From NCBI GenBank assembly GCA_019044685.2, contig JAGTXX020000015.1, forward strand, positions 186,001-250,000: a stretch of 64,000 nucleotides of DNA. Direction: 5' to 3'. The DNA is from Nannochloris sp. 'desiccata'. Its lineage: Eukaryota; Chlorophyta; Trebouxiophyceae; Chlorellales; Chlorellaceae. Positions within the stretch are counted from its first letter, which is position 1; every line of letters starts with the position of its first letter. Positions 52,976-62,990 of this stretch are shown piece after piece. A program made the translations under genes and the position numbers. The notes beneath the pieces were generated by a model, which was not told the DNA's origin, searched no databases, and saw nothing but the letters and a program-made list of their open reading frames with translations.

Positions 52976-54109
52976 ATGCATGCGCAAACAAGGAGACCTT
53001 TAGGTTGCAGTTGCATTCAAAAACAAAATCATTCCCCTCGGTTACACCCTAGCCAGAATGCCATCCCACGCCGCATCCAGCGCATGATCTCGCATGCCAC
53101 TGCAGATGTTGATACAAAATCAGATGAATACAGCGACGTAATGAGCGCTAGAATGGGTGCTGCTTTAACATATCGTCATGAAGACGGCATGAACTATAAT
53201 CGCATTTTAGATGATCTTATTGTGGGATCTTGTCTCCAACAAGCGACTGATGTAGACATCTTGGCTGAAAAAGAAGGTGTGCGCACAGTAATGTGCCTTC
53301 AAGAAGATTCAGACATGGCTTACTTTTCTCTTGATGTCGCTCCCATTAGAGCTCGCTGCACTTCCCGCAGTGATATTGCCCATCTCCGCCACGCAATCCG
53401 TGACTTCGATCCTTTTAGTCTGCGTAGAAGATTACCAGGCGCAGTTGCCCTATTATCTCAACAGGCTGCTGCCCGGGGCGGGACATCCTACATCCATTGC
53501 ACAGCGGGACTTGGCAGAGCTCCAGCGACTGCTCTTGCCTACATGTGGTGGATCAAAGACATCCCTTTAGGACTGATGCGTATGCTTTATTAACTGGAAT
53601 TAGACCCTGTAAAACCGAAAGCTGATGCTATCAGAGAAGCTGCTGTGGACATGCTGTACGGGAAAGGCCCCCTCCCAGTCACATTAACGAATCACTCGCA
53701 GAGGCACTGCCCAGCGTGTTGAAGTCGCTGGATTAGATGTCGGATGGGGTCAATCTGTCCCACTAGAACCAAATCAAGAATTTAAATCTTTATCTGTTGA
53801 AAGAAATTTACCGCCTGGCAAATATCAATTTAAATTTATTTGGGATGGCATTTGGGGGCCGTGTATGAATCATTTGGACCATAGGTAGATGGCGATAATT
53901 TGAATAATTATATTATTGTACCTGACGAGGATTTGGGGGAGGAGGTGGCTGCAGCGAGAAGGAGATTACGGGCACCGGGTGGAAATTTGACGGCAGCAGA
54001 GGCGGAAATAATCAAGGAGAAAATGGAGAACATGAAGGTGGATGCACATAGTACAAGTGCGCCTGGGGTGAATGAATTAGCTGAAGGGAGTAGTAACTTT
54101 GCTACGTGA
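52976..54109 (+). CDS. SEX4: SEX4/DSP4-type glucan phosphatase with CBM, frame broken
   Basis: The start ATG 52976 opens a transit-like N-terminus. The signature YRHEDGMNYNRILDDLIVGS begins the dual-specificity phosphatase. Its active-site loop is HCTAGLGRAPAT, with catalytic Cys and Arg, a variant close to the HCSAGLGRAP of plant SEX4. The downstream parts are present but in shifted frames: DAYALLTGIRPCK, KADAIREAAVDMLYGKG, then a CBM48-like module (NLPPGKYQFKFIWDGIWGP) and DGDNLNNYIIVPDEDLGEE. At least four single-base shifts (near 53570, 53614, 53690 and 53880) are needed to join them. SEX4 removes phosphate from starch so that amylases can degrade it in the plastid. As with ISA2, the conserved protein between shifts argues for either base-call error or very recent inactivation. 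Confidence 0.75.
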
Positions 54110-54422
54110 TTAGAATGAATACTTTTCCTTTTTAAGATTGAATATTGTAAATGCTTCACCAAGTGCTGAATTTACATCTTTATTTTTGTACTGCCGGTCT
54201 TCTATTCTTTGAAAATTGAAAAACAAAAATACATCTATTATTAGAAAAGTAAGCCACTGTAGTATGCCCCTCACCACAAAAATTAAAGAGGAGCAATGAA
54301 GCACCATATATCGTAAACATAAATAGAAAAAGCGTTTTTTTAAACAGAAAGTAAATCAAACTAAGGTGCTGTAGCATCTGTTTCTTTCTTCATCACGTTC
54401 GGCAGCCGTCAACGTCGGTTTC
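54110..54422. other. Convergent intergenic region
   Basis: AT-rich trailers of SEX4 (plus) and the small membrane-protein gene (minus). No feature is visible. Confidence 0.45.
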
Positions 54423-55102
54423 TTATGAATCGGTAAGACCAGTATCTCTCCTTGCCGTATCAAAATACGTATAATTAATAACTGCAGTGCTAGGTTGACC
54501 TTGATCTCCACTGCCGGTACCACCCGCACCAGAAGATTTGGAGGAAGCAGCTGCGGCCTGGGCAGCTCTGCAAAGATAGGGAGAAAACAGCGAGAAACAA
54601 TTTAAGATGGATTTTCCTTTGAAAAGGACAAGATTGGTTGACCAAATTTTCATTTTTTAATACGTACTGTTCCTTTTCAGCTTTCTTTTGCTTTCTTTTC
54701 ATCCTTGCGTCGTGCTTTATTCTTCTTATTGTTTGAAGCTTTATTTCTAGGCAGGCTAGAAGAGGCTGTTGCTGTAACGTGGCGTTGGTGCGCCTGGGCT
54801 CTTTGTTTTGCCCGCTCCTGCAGCACCGGGAAAATTTAAAAGGGCTGCGTCCTCCTTTAGACTTACTTACCCCCCTTCCTTTGTTTATGCCATCTCCACC
54901 AGAAAAAACCCAGCCAATCCAGCTGCTAGAGCGATAAGAACAGGGGTGCTGGTGTTGCCTTCTGCAGGAGCCGTCAAGGCCGACTTGGAGGATCTGCAGG
55001 ATTGAAAGTATGCACGTCGTAGGCTTGAAGAATTATTTCGGAGGGAGCGCTAGCCTTGTTATAAATAAATCGAACTTACTTTTTCTTTTGTTTTTGTACC
55101 AT
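54423..55102 (-). CDS. Unknown single-pass membrane protein with basic cytosolic tail
   Basis: Exons were inferred from splice sites: 55102-55080, 54993-54871, 54817-54668 and 54567-54423. Translation gives MVQKQKKKSSKSALTAPAEG, then a membrane helix (TPVLIALAAGLAGFF). A frame change in the T/A homopolymer near 54902 then gives a basic stop-transfer FWWRWHKQRKG. Exon 3 is Lys/Arg/Ala-rich (ERAKQRAQAHQRHV, KARRKDEKKAKE). The last exon is Ala/Ser/Gly-rich and ends INYTYFDTARRDTG. If the change at 54902 is real, the product is only 43 residues and tail-anchored. Two or three homopolymer-linked shifts are needed for the longer form. The family is not recognised. Confidence 0.42.
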
Positions 55103-55378
55103 AACTAAGTAGATGCCGTGAATGTTGTTGCAAAATCCTCAATTTGATCAACCGAGAAATGAACAAAGTGTGGCTGCTTGTTGTTGCTGTTGTTCCTGGA
55201 ATGCTTTAGATAAATAGATGAAATCAAAATTGTTTAATAAAAGCTGCGCACGGTTTGCTTAGTGTGGAAACTGTATTCTCCAGTGGTATGGCCAACGTCA
55301 CAGCGCTCTAATCTCAATTCTGTCTTTAAATTATACTTGAAGAACAAACAAGGCTACGTTATCTTACAAATCATCATC
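55103..55378. other. Intergenic
   Basis: Promoter side of the small membrane-protein gene and trailer of UQCC1. A ttgttgctgttgttcc stretch is the only low-complexity feature. Confidence 0.4.
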
Positions 55379-56305
55379 TTAATTGTCTTCAACAACAGAA
55401 GACGCAAATGAAAATCGCACGTTCCCACTCATTACAGCACTACTGTCAGTTTTTGACAGACACGCCAACTCTCTTTGCAAGTACCTTTCCAGCTTGCTAG
55501 CAACTGCCTCTTTCCCATCAGCACCTTGATAGACATTCCTCAACAACGCCATATCTAATGTCTCAGTCCCTTCCTTTTTTAAGGCTTTATCGTACGCCAT
55601 ACAGCTCCCGTAAAATTGTTTTTCTAGTTCAGCCAACTGTCCGCGAACTTTAACTTTAACGCCAGCAGACCTCACCCTCATTTCTAAGTCATCCTGGAAA
55701 TTATCATAGAACAACTGGGCTAGTTCTTTACCTTCTGTCCCTTCGGGGCGAAGCCGAGTGAGCAGCAGCCACATGTGAAGGCACAGTGCCGCGTGCTGGT
55801 GTTGAAAATCACCGGCTGGAATCTCAAATAATTTAAAAAACCGAGGATTGATTGCTATTTCAGTTACGCTATCATAGAGACCTCCAGCTGCACGCATCAG
55901 CCTGCTTTCTTTACTATAATACCCTCCTAAACGAAGCATCACGGATTGGACTAGACTTGGTTTTTCTTTTCCTGTGCTAACAGGCATGGGGAGGCGGGGG
56001 TACGCTAAAGATTGAGGTGTTGCCGCCAGATTGAAATTTGACCCAGCCTGTGGAGGCATAATAAATAATTATTTTTAGGGAAAATGTATAGCTTAGTTCA
56101 TATTGGACTATTTGTTTTTTGATGCAATTGCTGTAGGAAGACTTACTGCTTGGGTAGAGAAGAGGGATTGGCCAGTAGCGATGGCGGCGGGAGATTGAAG
56201 ATCGAGTCTCAGAGCTTCTGCAGTTCTTAAACTGATGCTAAATGCTTCGTGATGCTTGTCACATAATTGTAACAATGATATAATTTTTTTGGTTTGTCGT
56301 AACAT
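55379..56305 (-). CDS. UQCC1: Cytochrome bc1 assembly factor UQCC1/CBP3
   Basis: Exon 1 is 56305-56147 and exon 2 56047-55379 (intron GTAAGT...CCACAG), giving 275 residues. The first 50 residues form a mitochondrial presequence. The core is the ubiquinol-cytochrome c chaperone domain: SVTEIAINPRFFKLFEIPAG, AALCLHMWLLLTRLRPEG, LAQLFYDNFQDDLEMRVRSA, then QLAELEKQFYGSCMAYDKAL. With its partner CBP6/UQCC2 this protein binds the mitochondrial ribosome and newly made cytochrome b, promoting its translation and assembly into complex III. Length and motif order match yeast Cbp3 and plant homologues. Both splice sites are canonical and in phase 0. Confidence 0.9.
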
Positions 56306-57251
56306 TGTTATGTTGAGAACTGATCAAACAGTAATTTGTGTGGACATAAAATGAATTACAAGATGAACTTTTAAAGAATAGCAGAGAACCTCTAGCGTTA
56401 TTCTTGCACGCTTTGTGCTTAACTGAAACTAATGTTTGCGACTGAATGGAAGCTGGGTTGACATTTGAGTGGCGAGAGGGAGGCCTGCCAGGGAACAAAG
56501 CAGCGCAGCATGGCTGTTTGGGAACAGTGGAAAACGCTCTGGGAACAACTGGGAAACGGGCAGGATCATCCTTAACTTTGTTCCTTAGTAATTTAATACT
56601 TCTGGGAAACACATCAGACCCTTGGGAAACAGGCAATGGCCGCTCTCAGAACATTTTCATAGCCGTGATCTTTACCGCAATCATCACCGCCATGATCGAG
56701 ACCAGACTTCCAACTATGTAATACCCTACGGCTTGATCCGCCACCCCAGAAGATAGAGATATGATACATATCGCGATGTATCGCCCAGAGAAGGGTCTTT
56801 GGCTTCAGAGGCCGATCTGCAACACCTTGCTCGGGCAGCCTTTGGCGTCTTTGCAACCTCTCCGCCCGCTCTCTGCAGCAGAATAATTAATTCATGTTTT
56901 ATCCTGGCACCCTTGATATCAGGTATCGAAGCAGTTTGGAGAAAGTGAAGGGCTGCCGCCATCCAGCCCCTTCTCTGCCCAGCAGGGGGCCTGCCCACCT
57001 GTGGACCGGCCCCTGCAGCGAACAGCAATGCAGGAAAAAGTGAAGGGCAATAAATTAATTAGTTGTACTTTTTAATATCTTTTTTTAAAATGAAAGAATT
57101 GCCAGGAAATGAAAAATAAAGGTAGCTGAGGTTTTTTGGCATTATGCAATTACAACAGCTACAGAAAGGTAAAGAGCAGCCACTTAGAGAACGGGAAGTA
57201 ATAGAAACAAAACTTGAAAACAAAAATGAGTTTGCGCCAAATCAAGACAGA
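56306..57251. other. Intergenic with a copy of the dispersed repeat
   Basis: The UQCC1 promoter lies at the left. Copy 2 of the GGGAAAC repeat is at 56508-56816. The remainder (56817-57251) has GC-rich cggcccctgc-type sequence and an AT-rich end, with no recognisable gene. Confidence 0.45.
56508..56816 (+). repeat. Dispersed GGGAAAC repeat family, copy 2
   Basis: It is co-linear with copy 1 (23291-23585) from gcatggctgtttggg to tttggcttcagag, with scattered substitutions and small indels. The best-conserved blocks are gctctgggaacaactggg and acccttgggaaacaggc. Confidence 0.75.
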
Positions 57252-59387
57252 CTAAAAGTATTTTTTCCGTTTATTCTTGGCATTTTCAGCATCAGTCTTC
57301 CTTTCGAGCAGTTCTCGTTTTGCAGCCCATAGGTAGCCTGGAGATGGCAACGTCACCACATCTTTGTCGCCAACACCATATACCTCTCGAGGCAGATCAC
57401 GTGCCAGAGTAGAATATGGCCGCAACGCCAGCAAATTATACTTAACCATGGACAAAATAATTTCATCTCCACGTTCCTCATCTCCATTTCCCAACTCCTT
57501 TGCGAGATCCTCCCGGATAATAGCATGATACGGCGCTTCAGTAATTCGCTCCAGCACCGTCTCCCACTGATCTTTAGCCCAGTCAGGGGGTTCATCTCGC
57601 TTCGTAATTACTTTTGGTTTAAAGCCTTGTTTAATTGCAGAACGTGAGTTTGCAACAACATCACCCAATGCATCTTCCCAATTTCCCAAGTCCCTAGCTG
57701 CCCCCACACACTGCTTCTTCATTCCAATATTCCCGCCACACCGCTCGCAAATGGCGGGCCACTGTCCTTCTGCCCCACCTGGCACCGGTTCCGATTCAGA
57801 AGGGTCATTGATAATACCATGCCATGTTACCACAGGAGCAGCGACAGAGAGAGGATCAATAGTAGCACCCACAGCAGTGCCATACACAAATTCCCGAGCT
57901 TCCTCTTCCGTCAGATCCCCGAGGACATGGATCCTGAAGTTGTTCGTAGCCACTCCCTCTGCAAAAGCATATTGAAATCAAAATTACTTTGATGGTACGG
58001 CAGTATATATATATATATATATATGAATTTAAACACTTACTTCCTTTTAGCCAGTTAGCTAGGAAATAATCTGAAGTGGCCAAGACCACGTGCACTAGGT
58101 TGAGCTGTTTTGAGACGGCAACTAAAAAGGCGAGCAAGGATTCTAGTTGTGGCTCTGTAGATTCTAATTCTTTCCATTTCATTAGCATATTCGCTTCATC
58201 TGCAAGTGGAATATTTTAGGGATAAATTAATTCAAGGGAACACACATCATCAATTTGTTTTAAAGAAGCGGTGAAACAAAATCCAAAATTTTCCAACAAC
58301 CGTACCTATTACTATCACAGGCTTTCTGGGAAGCGATGCAATAGATTTAAACAAAATATTCAACTTTTTTATGGTCTCAGTCAAATTTTCTTCGTCCTTT
58401 TTAAACAATTTTGCCAACTCTCCCAAATTAAATGAGACGTTGCCTACTGGCGTCTTTACCCCAGCAACCATGGAAACTTGTTCAAGAATCCCTTGAACTA
58501 AATCTGGGAATTTGGACAAGTTTAGTAGATTATCTTGGGAGGTAACGTCATCGACAAGCGCCTTGGAGATCGCTTCTGGCCCATTAACCCGTACCAGGCA
58601 GCTGTCGATGAAAATGACAGGAGGAGGATCCTGCCCCAGACCCAATTGATCAACCACCTCCTTCAAAAATCTCTGCAACGAATGACAAGATAGAAAACTG
58701 TGAAAATACTTGTATTTTAATGAGTCTAGCAAAGTGGGTGCATCTCCACAACTGCGAGAATTGTTCAAACATTTGCAAAAAAGAAAAAGGCTGATCTCAC
58801 CGACTTGCCACAGCTTGGAGGCCCAATCAACACAGTGATGACGCCGGGGATGCCCTTCAGGTTCTTGTTGAAGACCTTCTGCTCATTACTCCTGTTGAAA
58901 AATGGACTCTCTGCTTTCCATTTGCTACTTTTCCTTCTATCGTCACTACCGCCATCAGAATTACCGCTAAGAGAATAAAGTAAAGCACCGGCACCTAAAA
59001 CGCCGAGAGCCCCCACTCTTAAGAGCCTCACATCTATAGGAATAGAATGGAGGAATTTCCAAGAGGAGCAAACGGAGGAGGAAGAAGAAGGAGCAGCAGA
59101 GCTAGATGCTCCTGTTGTTGACGGCGATGGAGGTTTGGGCGTGGCTGCAGGGGTCGCTTGGGCATCAGGAGGGAGCTCAGCCTTGTGTTGGTTTCGGCCA
59201 AACCGTGGTGTTTCATTATTCTATTTAGGAGAGAATAATATAGGATGCAGTGTTAGTTGCTGAGGAGAGAAAGATGTATAATAGATATTAGATTCAAGTT
59301 GCGTTTTAAAAATCTCCTCAATGAAAATTTACCTGCTTCAGGCTATGCTCTGAAGATGATACCCTTCTTTCTAACAATCCAATCGCT
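57252..59387 (-). CDS. P-loop ATPase (archaeal-ATPase-like), probably mitochondrial inner membrane; exon 1 truncated
   Basis: Exons 2-5 are 59220-58801, 58672-58306, 58199-58041 and 57958-57252; all are GT-AG and in phase. Exon 2 has a Pro/Ser-rich stretch, a membrane helix (LLRVGALGVLGAGALLYSL) and Walker A GPPSCGKS at its end. Exon 3 ends in VIVI, and exon 4 begins DEAN, making Walker B across the junction. A treble-Cys segment (CERCGGNIGMKKQC) is in exon 5. Exon 1 should encode MLPRLRASAKKAIGLLERRV, a mitochondrial presequence. On this strand next to the gene only its last part (59333-59387) remains. Full copies lie inside the adjacent palindrome (59852-59938 plus; 60124-60041 minus). With exon 1 the protein has 579 residues. 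The family is a eukaryotic offshoot of archaeal ATPases; its function is unknown. Confidence 0.7.
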
Positions 59388-59499
59388 GGTAAGTTCTGGA
59401 CTAGCTGTGCTTCCAGCCTGATTCCTTGCATGCCTTCTTGCTTTCGTGGACTAGCTGTGCGTCCGACTAGAGCCATGCTGTACATTTAAAGTTTTGTTT

Positions 59500-59629
59500 T
59501 CGATCCTCATGGCGGTGAAGATCACGGTGAGAATCACGCCATGGAAAAAGGTCTGAGAGCGGGCATCGCCTGTTTTCCAAGGGTCTGCTGTGTTTCCCAG
59601 AAGTATTTGATTTATATAGAACACAATGA
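59500..59629 (-). repeat. Partial GGGAAAC repeat copy (left palindrome arm)
   Basis: A 130-bp piece matching the middle of copies 1 and 2 in reverse orientation (block around ctgggaaacacagcagaccc when read on the minus strand). Confidence 0.7.
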
Positions 59630-60346
59630 ATGAGAATGCTGGGCTCATCAGCCTCTCAGAGTCTGTACGGCAGTGGGCCCACTCCGGGCGCTAAAAACTG
59701 GTCAGAGAGAAATAGGCTAGGAATCTTTTGTTTCCTGGCAATGATAATTTTTTACAATGAAAAAGTGGTCAATACCGCAGAGATTACTATGCTTAATAAG
59801 ATTTTTGTTTGCTAATCAATTGGATCCTTAGTTAATCCTGATTTCATCAAGATGTTGCCCCGCTTAAGAGCAAGCGCCAAAAAAGCGATTGGATTGTTAG
59901 AAAGAAGGGTATCATCTTCAGAGCATAGCCTGAAGCAGGTAAATTGTCATTGAGGAGATTTTTAAAACGCAACTTGAATCTAATATCTATTATACATCTT
60001 TCTCTCCTCAGCAACCAACATCAGGAAAGAAGGGTATCATCTTCAGGCTATGCTCTGAAGATGATACCCTTCTTTCTAACAATCCAATCGCTTTTTTGGC
60101 GCTTGCTCTTAAGCGGGGCAACATCTTGATGAAATCAGGATTAACTAAGGATCCAATTGATTAGCAAACAAAAATCTTATTAAGCATAGTAATCTCTGCG
60201 GTATTGACCACTTTTTCATTGTAAAAAATTATCATTGCCAGGAAACAAAAGATTCCTAGCCTATTTCTCTCTGACCAGTTTTTAGCGCCCGGAGTGGGCC
60301 CACTGCCGTACAGACTCTGAGAGGCTGATGAGCCCAGCATTCTCAT

Positions 60347-60476
60347 TCATTGTGTTCTATATAAATCAAATACTTCTGGGAAACACAGCAGACCCTTGGA
60401 AAACAGGCGATGCCCGCTCTCAGACCTTTTTCCATGGCGTGATTCTCACCGTGATCTTCACCGCCATGAGGATCGA
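60347..60476 (+). repeat. Partial GGGAAAC repeat copy (right palindrome arm)
   Basis: The mirror copy of 59500-59629 in plus orientation. It shares cttctgggaaacac and gcgatgcccgctct with copy 1. Confidence 0.7.
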
Positions 60477-60678
60477 AAACAAAACTTTAAATGTACAGCA
60501 TGGCTCTAGTCGGACGCACAGCTAGTCCACGAAAGCAAGAAGGCATGCAAGGAATCAGGCCGGAAGCACAGCTAGTCCACGAAATTTCACCTACTGCATA
60601 CCGTGAGTTACTCTTTTAGTATCCACAAAGATGTCTACCGCCTCCTTCTAATTTAATTCGCCTGTTTTTTATGCGCAG

Positions 60679-61744
60679 ATGCCGGATTCATGGGACTGAT
60701 CGATTCCTATAAAGTGATGCTATCCGATGGCGTGGGGCCTCTGCAGGTTGGCATAGGTCCTGCAACTATTTCAGTGCATGATGAGGAGACATTGATGAAA
60801 ATGTTGCCACATTTGTACGCCGAATGGCAACGACAACAACATTTGATGCCTCCACCGGCAATCCCTCCTTCTGCCTTTCCTCAACATGGAGTGTCTGTCA
60901 GCCACAACTCTTAACTACCAAGTGCCGTCGGCAGCTCCACGTCGCATTTCCATTACCGATACTACCACCACGGGCATCATAGAAGTCTGAACCTTGGAGA
61001 GTGTCGGCGCCGCTGATTTTCCAACAATGCGACTTGGAGTCTGTATTCCCCTTGATGACGGCCAACCAAGTGAATCCTCTCCTCAACTTCAGCTCTACTC
61101 CAACTTGGAATGTGGCATTCCTTGCCTTGATAACCCTGCAGCTGCCAATTTAACACCCAGCTCTAAGGTACGAGTTGCTCATAAAGGGTCCATTTCCCGT
61201 CTCACTGACAACACTGAAGCCGTTGTTGGCTCCGTTTGGCGCACTAAGCAAGCCGTCCTTCCAGGTAATTTATAACTCTTAGAGATTTTATCTATCTATC
61301 TATTTTATCTATCTATCTATAGTCTCTGGCCAGGCAGCTCAAGTCAAATACTGACAAACTCATCTGATCTCTTTAATCTGATCTGTCTCTAATTAATCTC
61401 TCTTTTTTTCCTTTCTCCGCAGGTACTGGTGTACATTGTGTTTACGTCAATAGAGGTCTCGTCACTGATATCATAGGAATTGGGGAAGATGGCAAGCACG
61501 TCTTTCTGGCTTCCAAGGATAGTGGTAAAAGAAAAATCGACACCGCCGTCCCGCTTCTGCAAACGTTGATTGCTGCTGCTGGATTGTTGCACTCTGATTT
61601 TGAGTTCAAGTACCATAAGTCTGCCACCCATTCTCTGGTACGACAATGTTATTATATCAAGAAACATTATACTGGCTTGGAGGGTTTTGAGACTCACCCT
61701 AGTGTCGTCGACATTCCACCGCGTAAGTGTAAGCCCATGGCCTG
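60679..61744 (+). CDS. Unknown protein gene, partial and disrupted
   Basis: An acceptor at 60678 opens HAGFMGLIDSYKVMLSDGVG (His shared with an upstream exon ending near 60600). That frame stops at 60912. A frame shifted by one (SAAPRRISITDTTTTGIIEV) is interrupted by a TGA at 60988 and then continues GAADFPTMRLGVCIPLDDGQ up to a donor at 61265. The exon after the intron (61423 on) reads GVHCVYVNRGLVTDIIGIGE and ends at a TGA at 61742-61744. Composition is protein-like throughout, but I do not recognise any domain. The 5' end is cut by the palindrome at 60579. It may be a pseudogene, two genes, or one gene with base errors. It overlaps the 3' end of the minus-strand neighbour by about 50 bp. 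Confidence 0.4.
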
Positions 61745-62382
61745 AACGAATAAATAATTATCCTTGAACTCTTGCGGAGTAAGTTCCGGAATGTATTGGG
61801 GAGAAGTCTCTCGCCAGCCAATATCAAAAGTATTACGAGTATCTGGAACTCTAGTAAAATCAATTATGGCGATGCTGACGTTTTTTAGTTTTTGAATTTA
61901 GTTTTGGACCATTACGTCCCCTGAAGTACAGCCTTTGGCCGTAAACATTCATAAGAGGTCGAGTATGGTACTCATCATGCATGATAGTAGGCACAGATGC
62001 AGATGCAGATGCGTCAGCATCATCAGGGGGGAATTGCACAATGGGCACCGCTCCGGCGGGCATGGCGGCATTGGCCATCTCTTCAAATTGGGCAAACACA
62101 GTGGTTAAGCGCCGTTGTTGCGCTCCTTCAAGTTGAAAGCTTTGAAGTTGTTGTTGCTGCTGAGGATGAAAGGCAGCAAGCTGTGCGTGACCACCCATTG
62201 GCATGCCTGGTGAGTCTGATGTCAAGTCAATTACCTCTGTGGGCAGTGGTGGAGTGTAGCCGGGGCTGTCCAAGATGTAGATAGTAGCCCCTGGACTCTA
62301 CAATTGAAAAAAATAACGGGAAATGGACAGTGGGGATAATACGCTAATGAAATGAGCAGGGGAAATGAGAACTCACATTCAT
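61694..62382 (-). CDS. Unknown protein with SUMO-interaction-like motifs and Gln-rich region
   Basis: Exon 1 would be only ATG AAT (62382-62377) before GTGAGT, and exon 2 starts at 62297: SPGATIYILDSPGYTPPLPT followed by EVIDLTSDSPG. The VIDLTSD block, preceded by a second hydrophobic-D-S-P element, fits SUMO-interaction motifs. A Gln-rich stretch and an acidic Asp/Ala/Ser stretch follow. The last part (IDFTRVPDTRNTFDIGWRET, then SPQYIPELTPQEFKDNYLF) is in a frame reached only if the run of six T at 61881-61886 is really five. The reading ends at a TGA at 61694. The alternative without the shift stops at 61860. No known family was recognised. Confidence 0.42.
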
Positions 62383-62990
62383 GTTGCAGACGGGAGCTAG
62401 AAAAAGCAGCTAGCGCCTACAAAACAAAGGGTAAGTATTTCATTTGCCTTATATTGCAGGAGAAGGCGTTGTTACTGTCCAAGAGAACAAAGCTGAATTT
62501 CAATGATTTTGACATGATGCTTTGCGATCCTTGCCAGAGAGGAGGCGCTCTAGGTGTCGGAAACTGTTGCTGAAGATGTATATAAAGTTTTAAAGTAGAA
62601 AAATAAAAAAATAAGCTAGTCTAGGGTGCCTACAAAAACTTGTCCTCGAGTTGTGTGGGGAAATTTGCGGAGTTGTGTGGGGAACCGTTTCAAAATTTCT
62701 TTCATGGTCGGGGCCTCAGTTGAACTTCGGAAAAGCAACCCATACGCGCAGCACAGTTCAAAGCACAAAAGAAGCGGGGCGGCGGAGTTCTTTGGCCGCA
62801 ATCTCAGCAAGGATGCGCATATTTCGCATTCCACTATATATTGAAAACATCGTTACTCCTTACAAACGCATGTCTAATTTTCAAGACTTGTAAAGGTATT
62901 TGCATCTTCTAATTTCGAATCTTTAAAACGCAGAACTACAAACACTAAATTAGAGCTTCAAAAAATTATCAAAGCATCTAATCACGCACT
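62383..62990. other. Intergenic with possible micro-ORF
   Basis: On the plus strand a two-exon reading (62352-62430 joined to 62460-62506, GTAAGT...TTGCAG) would encode 41 residues (MSRGNENSHSCCRRELEKAA...). It overlaps the start of the minus-strand gene and is unproven. Repeats of gagttgtgtgggga lie at 62648-62683. The rest is the GPATCH4 promoter side. Confidence 0.3.

Larger units (their letters stand above)
59397..60579. repeat. Palindrome: 539-bp inverted repeat arms with 105-nt loop
   Basis: 59397-59935 is the reverse complement of 60041-60579 without indels and with almost no mismatch (paired positions sum to 119976). Each arm contains a presequence exon of the ATPase gene, about 190 bp of its upstream DNA, and a partial GGGAAAC repeat. 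The loop (59936-60040) contains the first part of intron 1 in plus orientation and a short repeat of gaaagaagggtatcat. Both outer edges coincide with abrupt loss of gene structure. Confidence 0.9.

Noticed and set aside
60988..60990. Selenocysteine at the in-frame TGA
   Set aside because: No homologue with Cys or Sec at this position is known to me, and no insertion-element hairpin was recognised. Base error or pseudogene is simpler.
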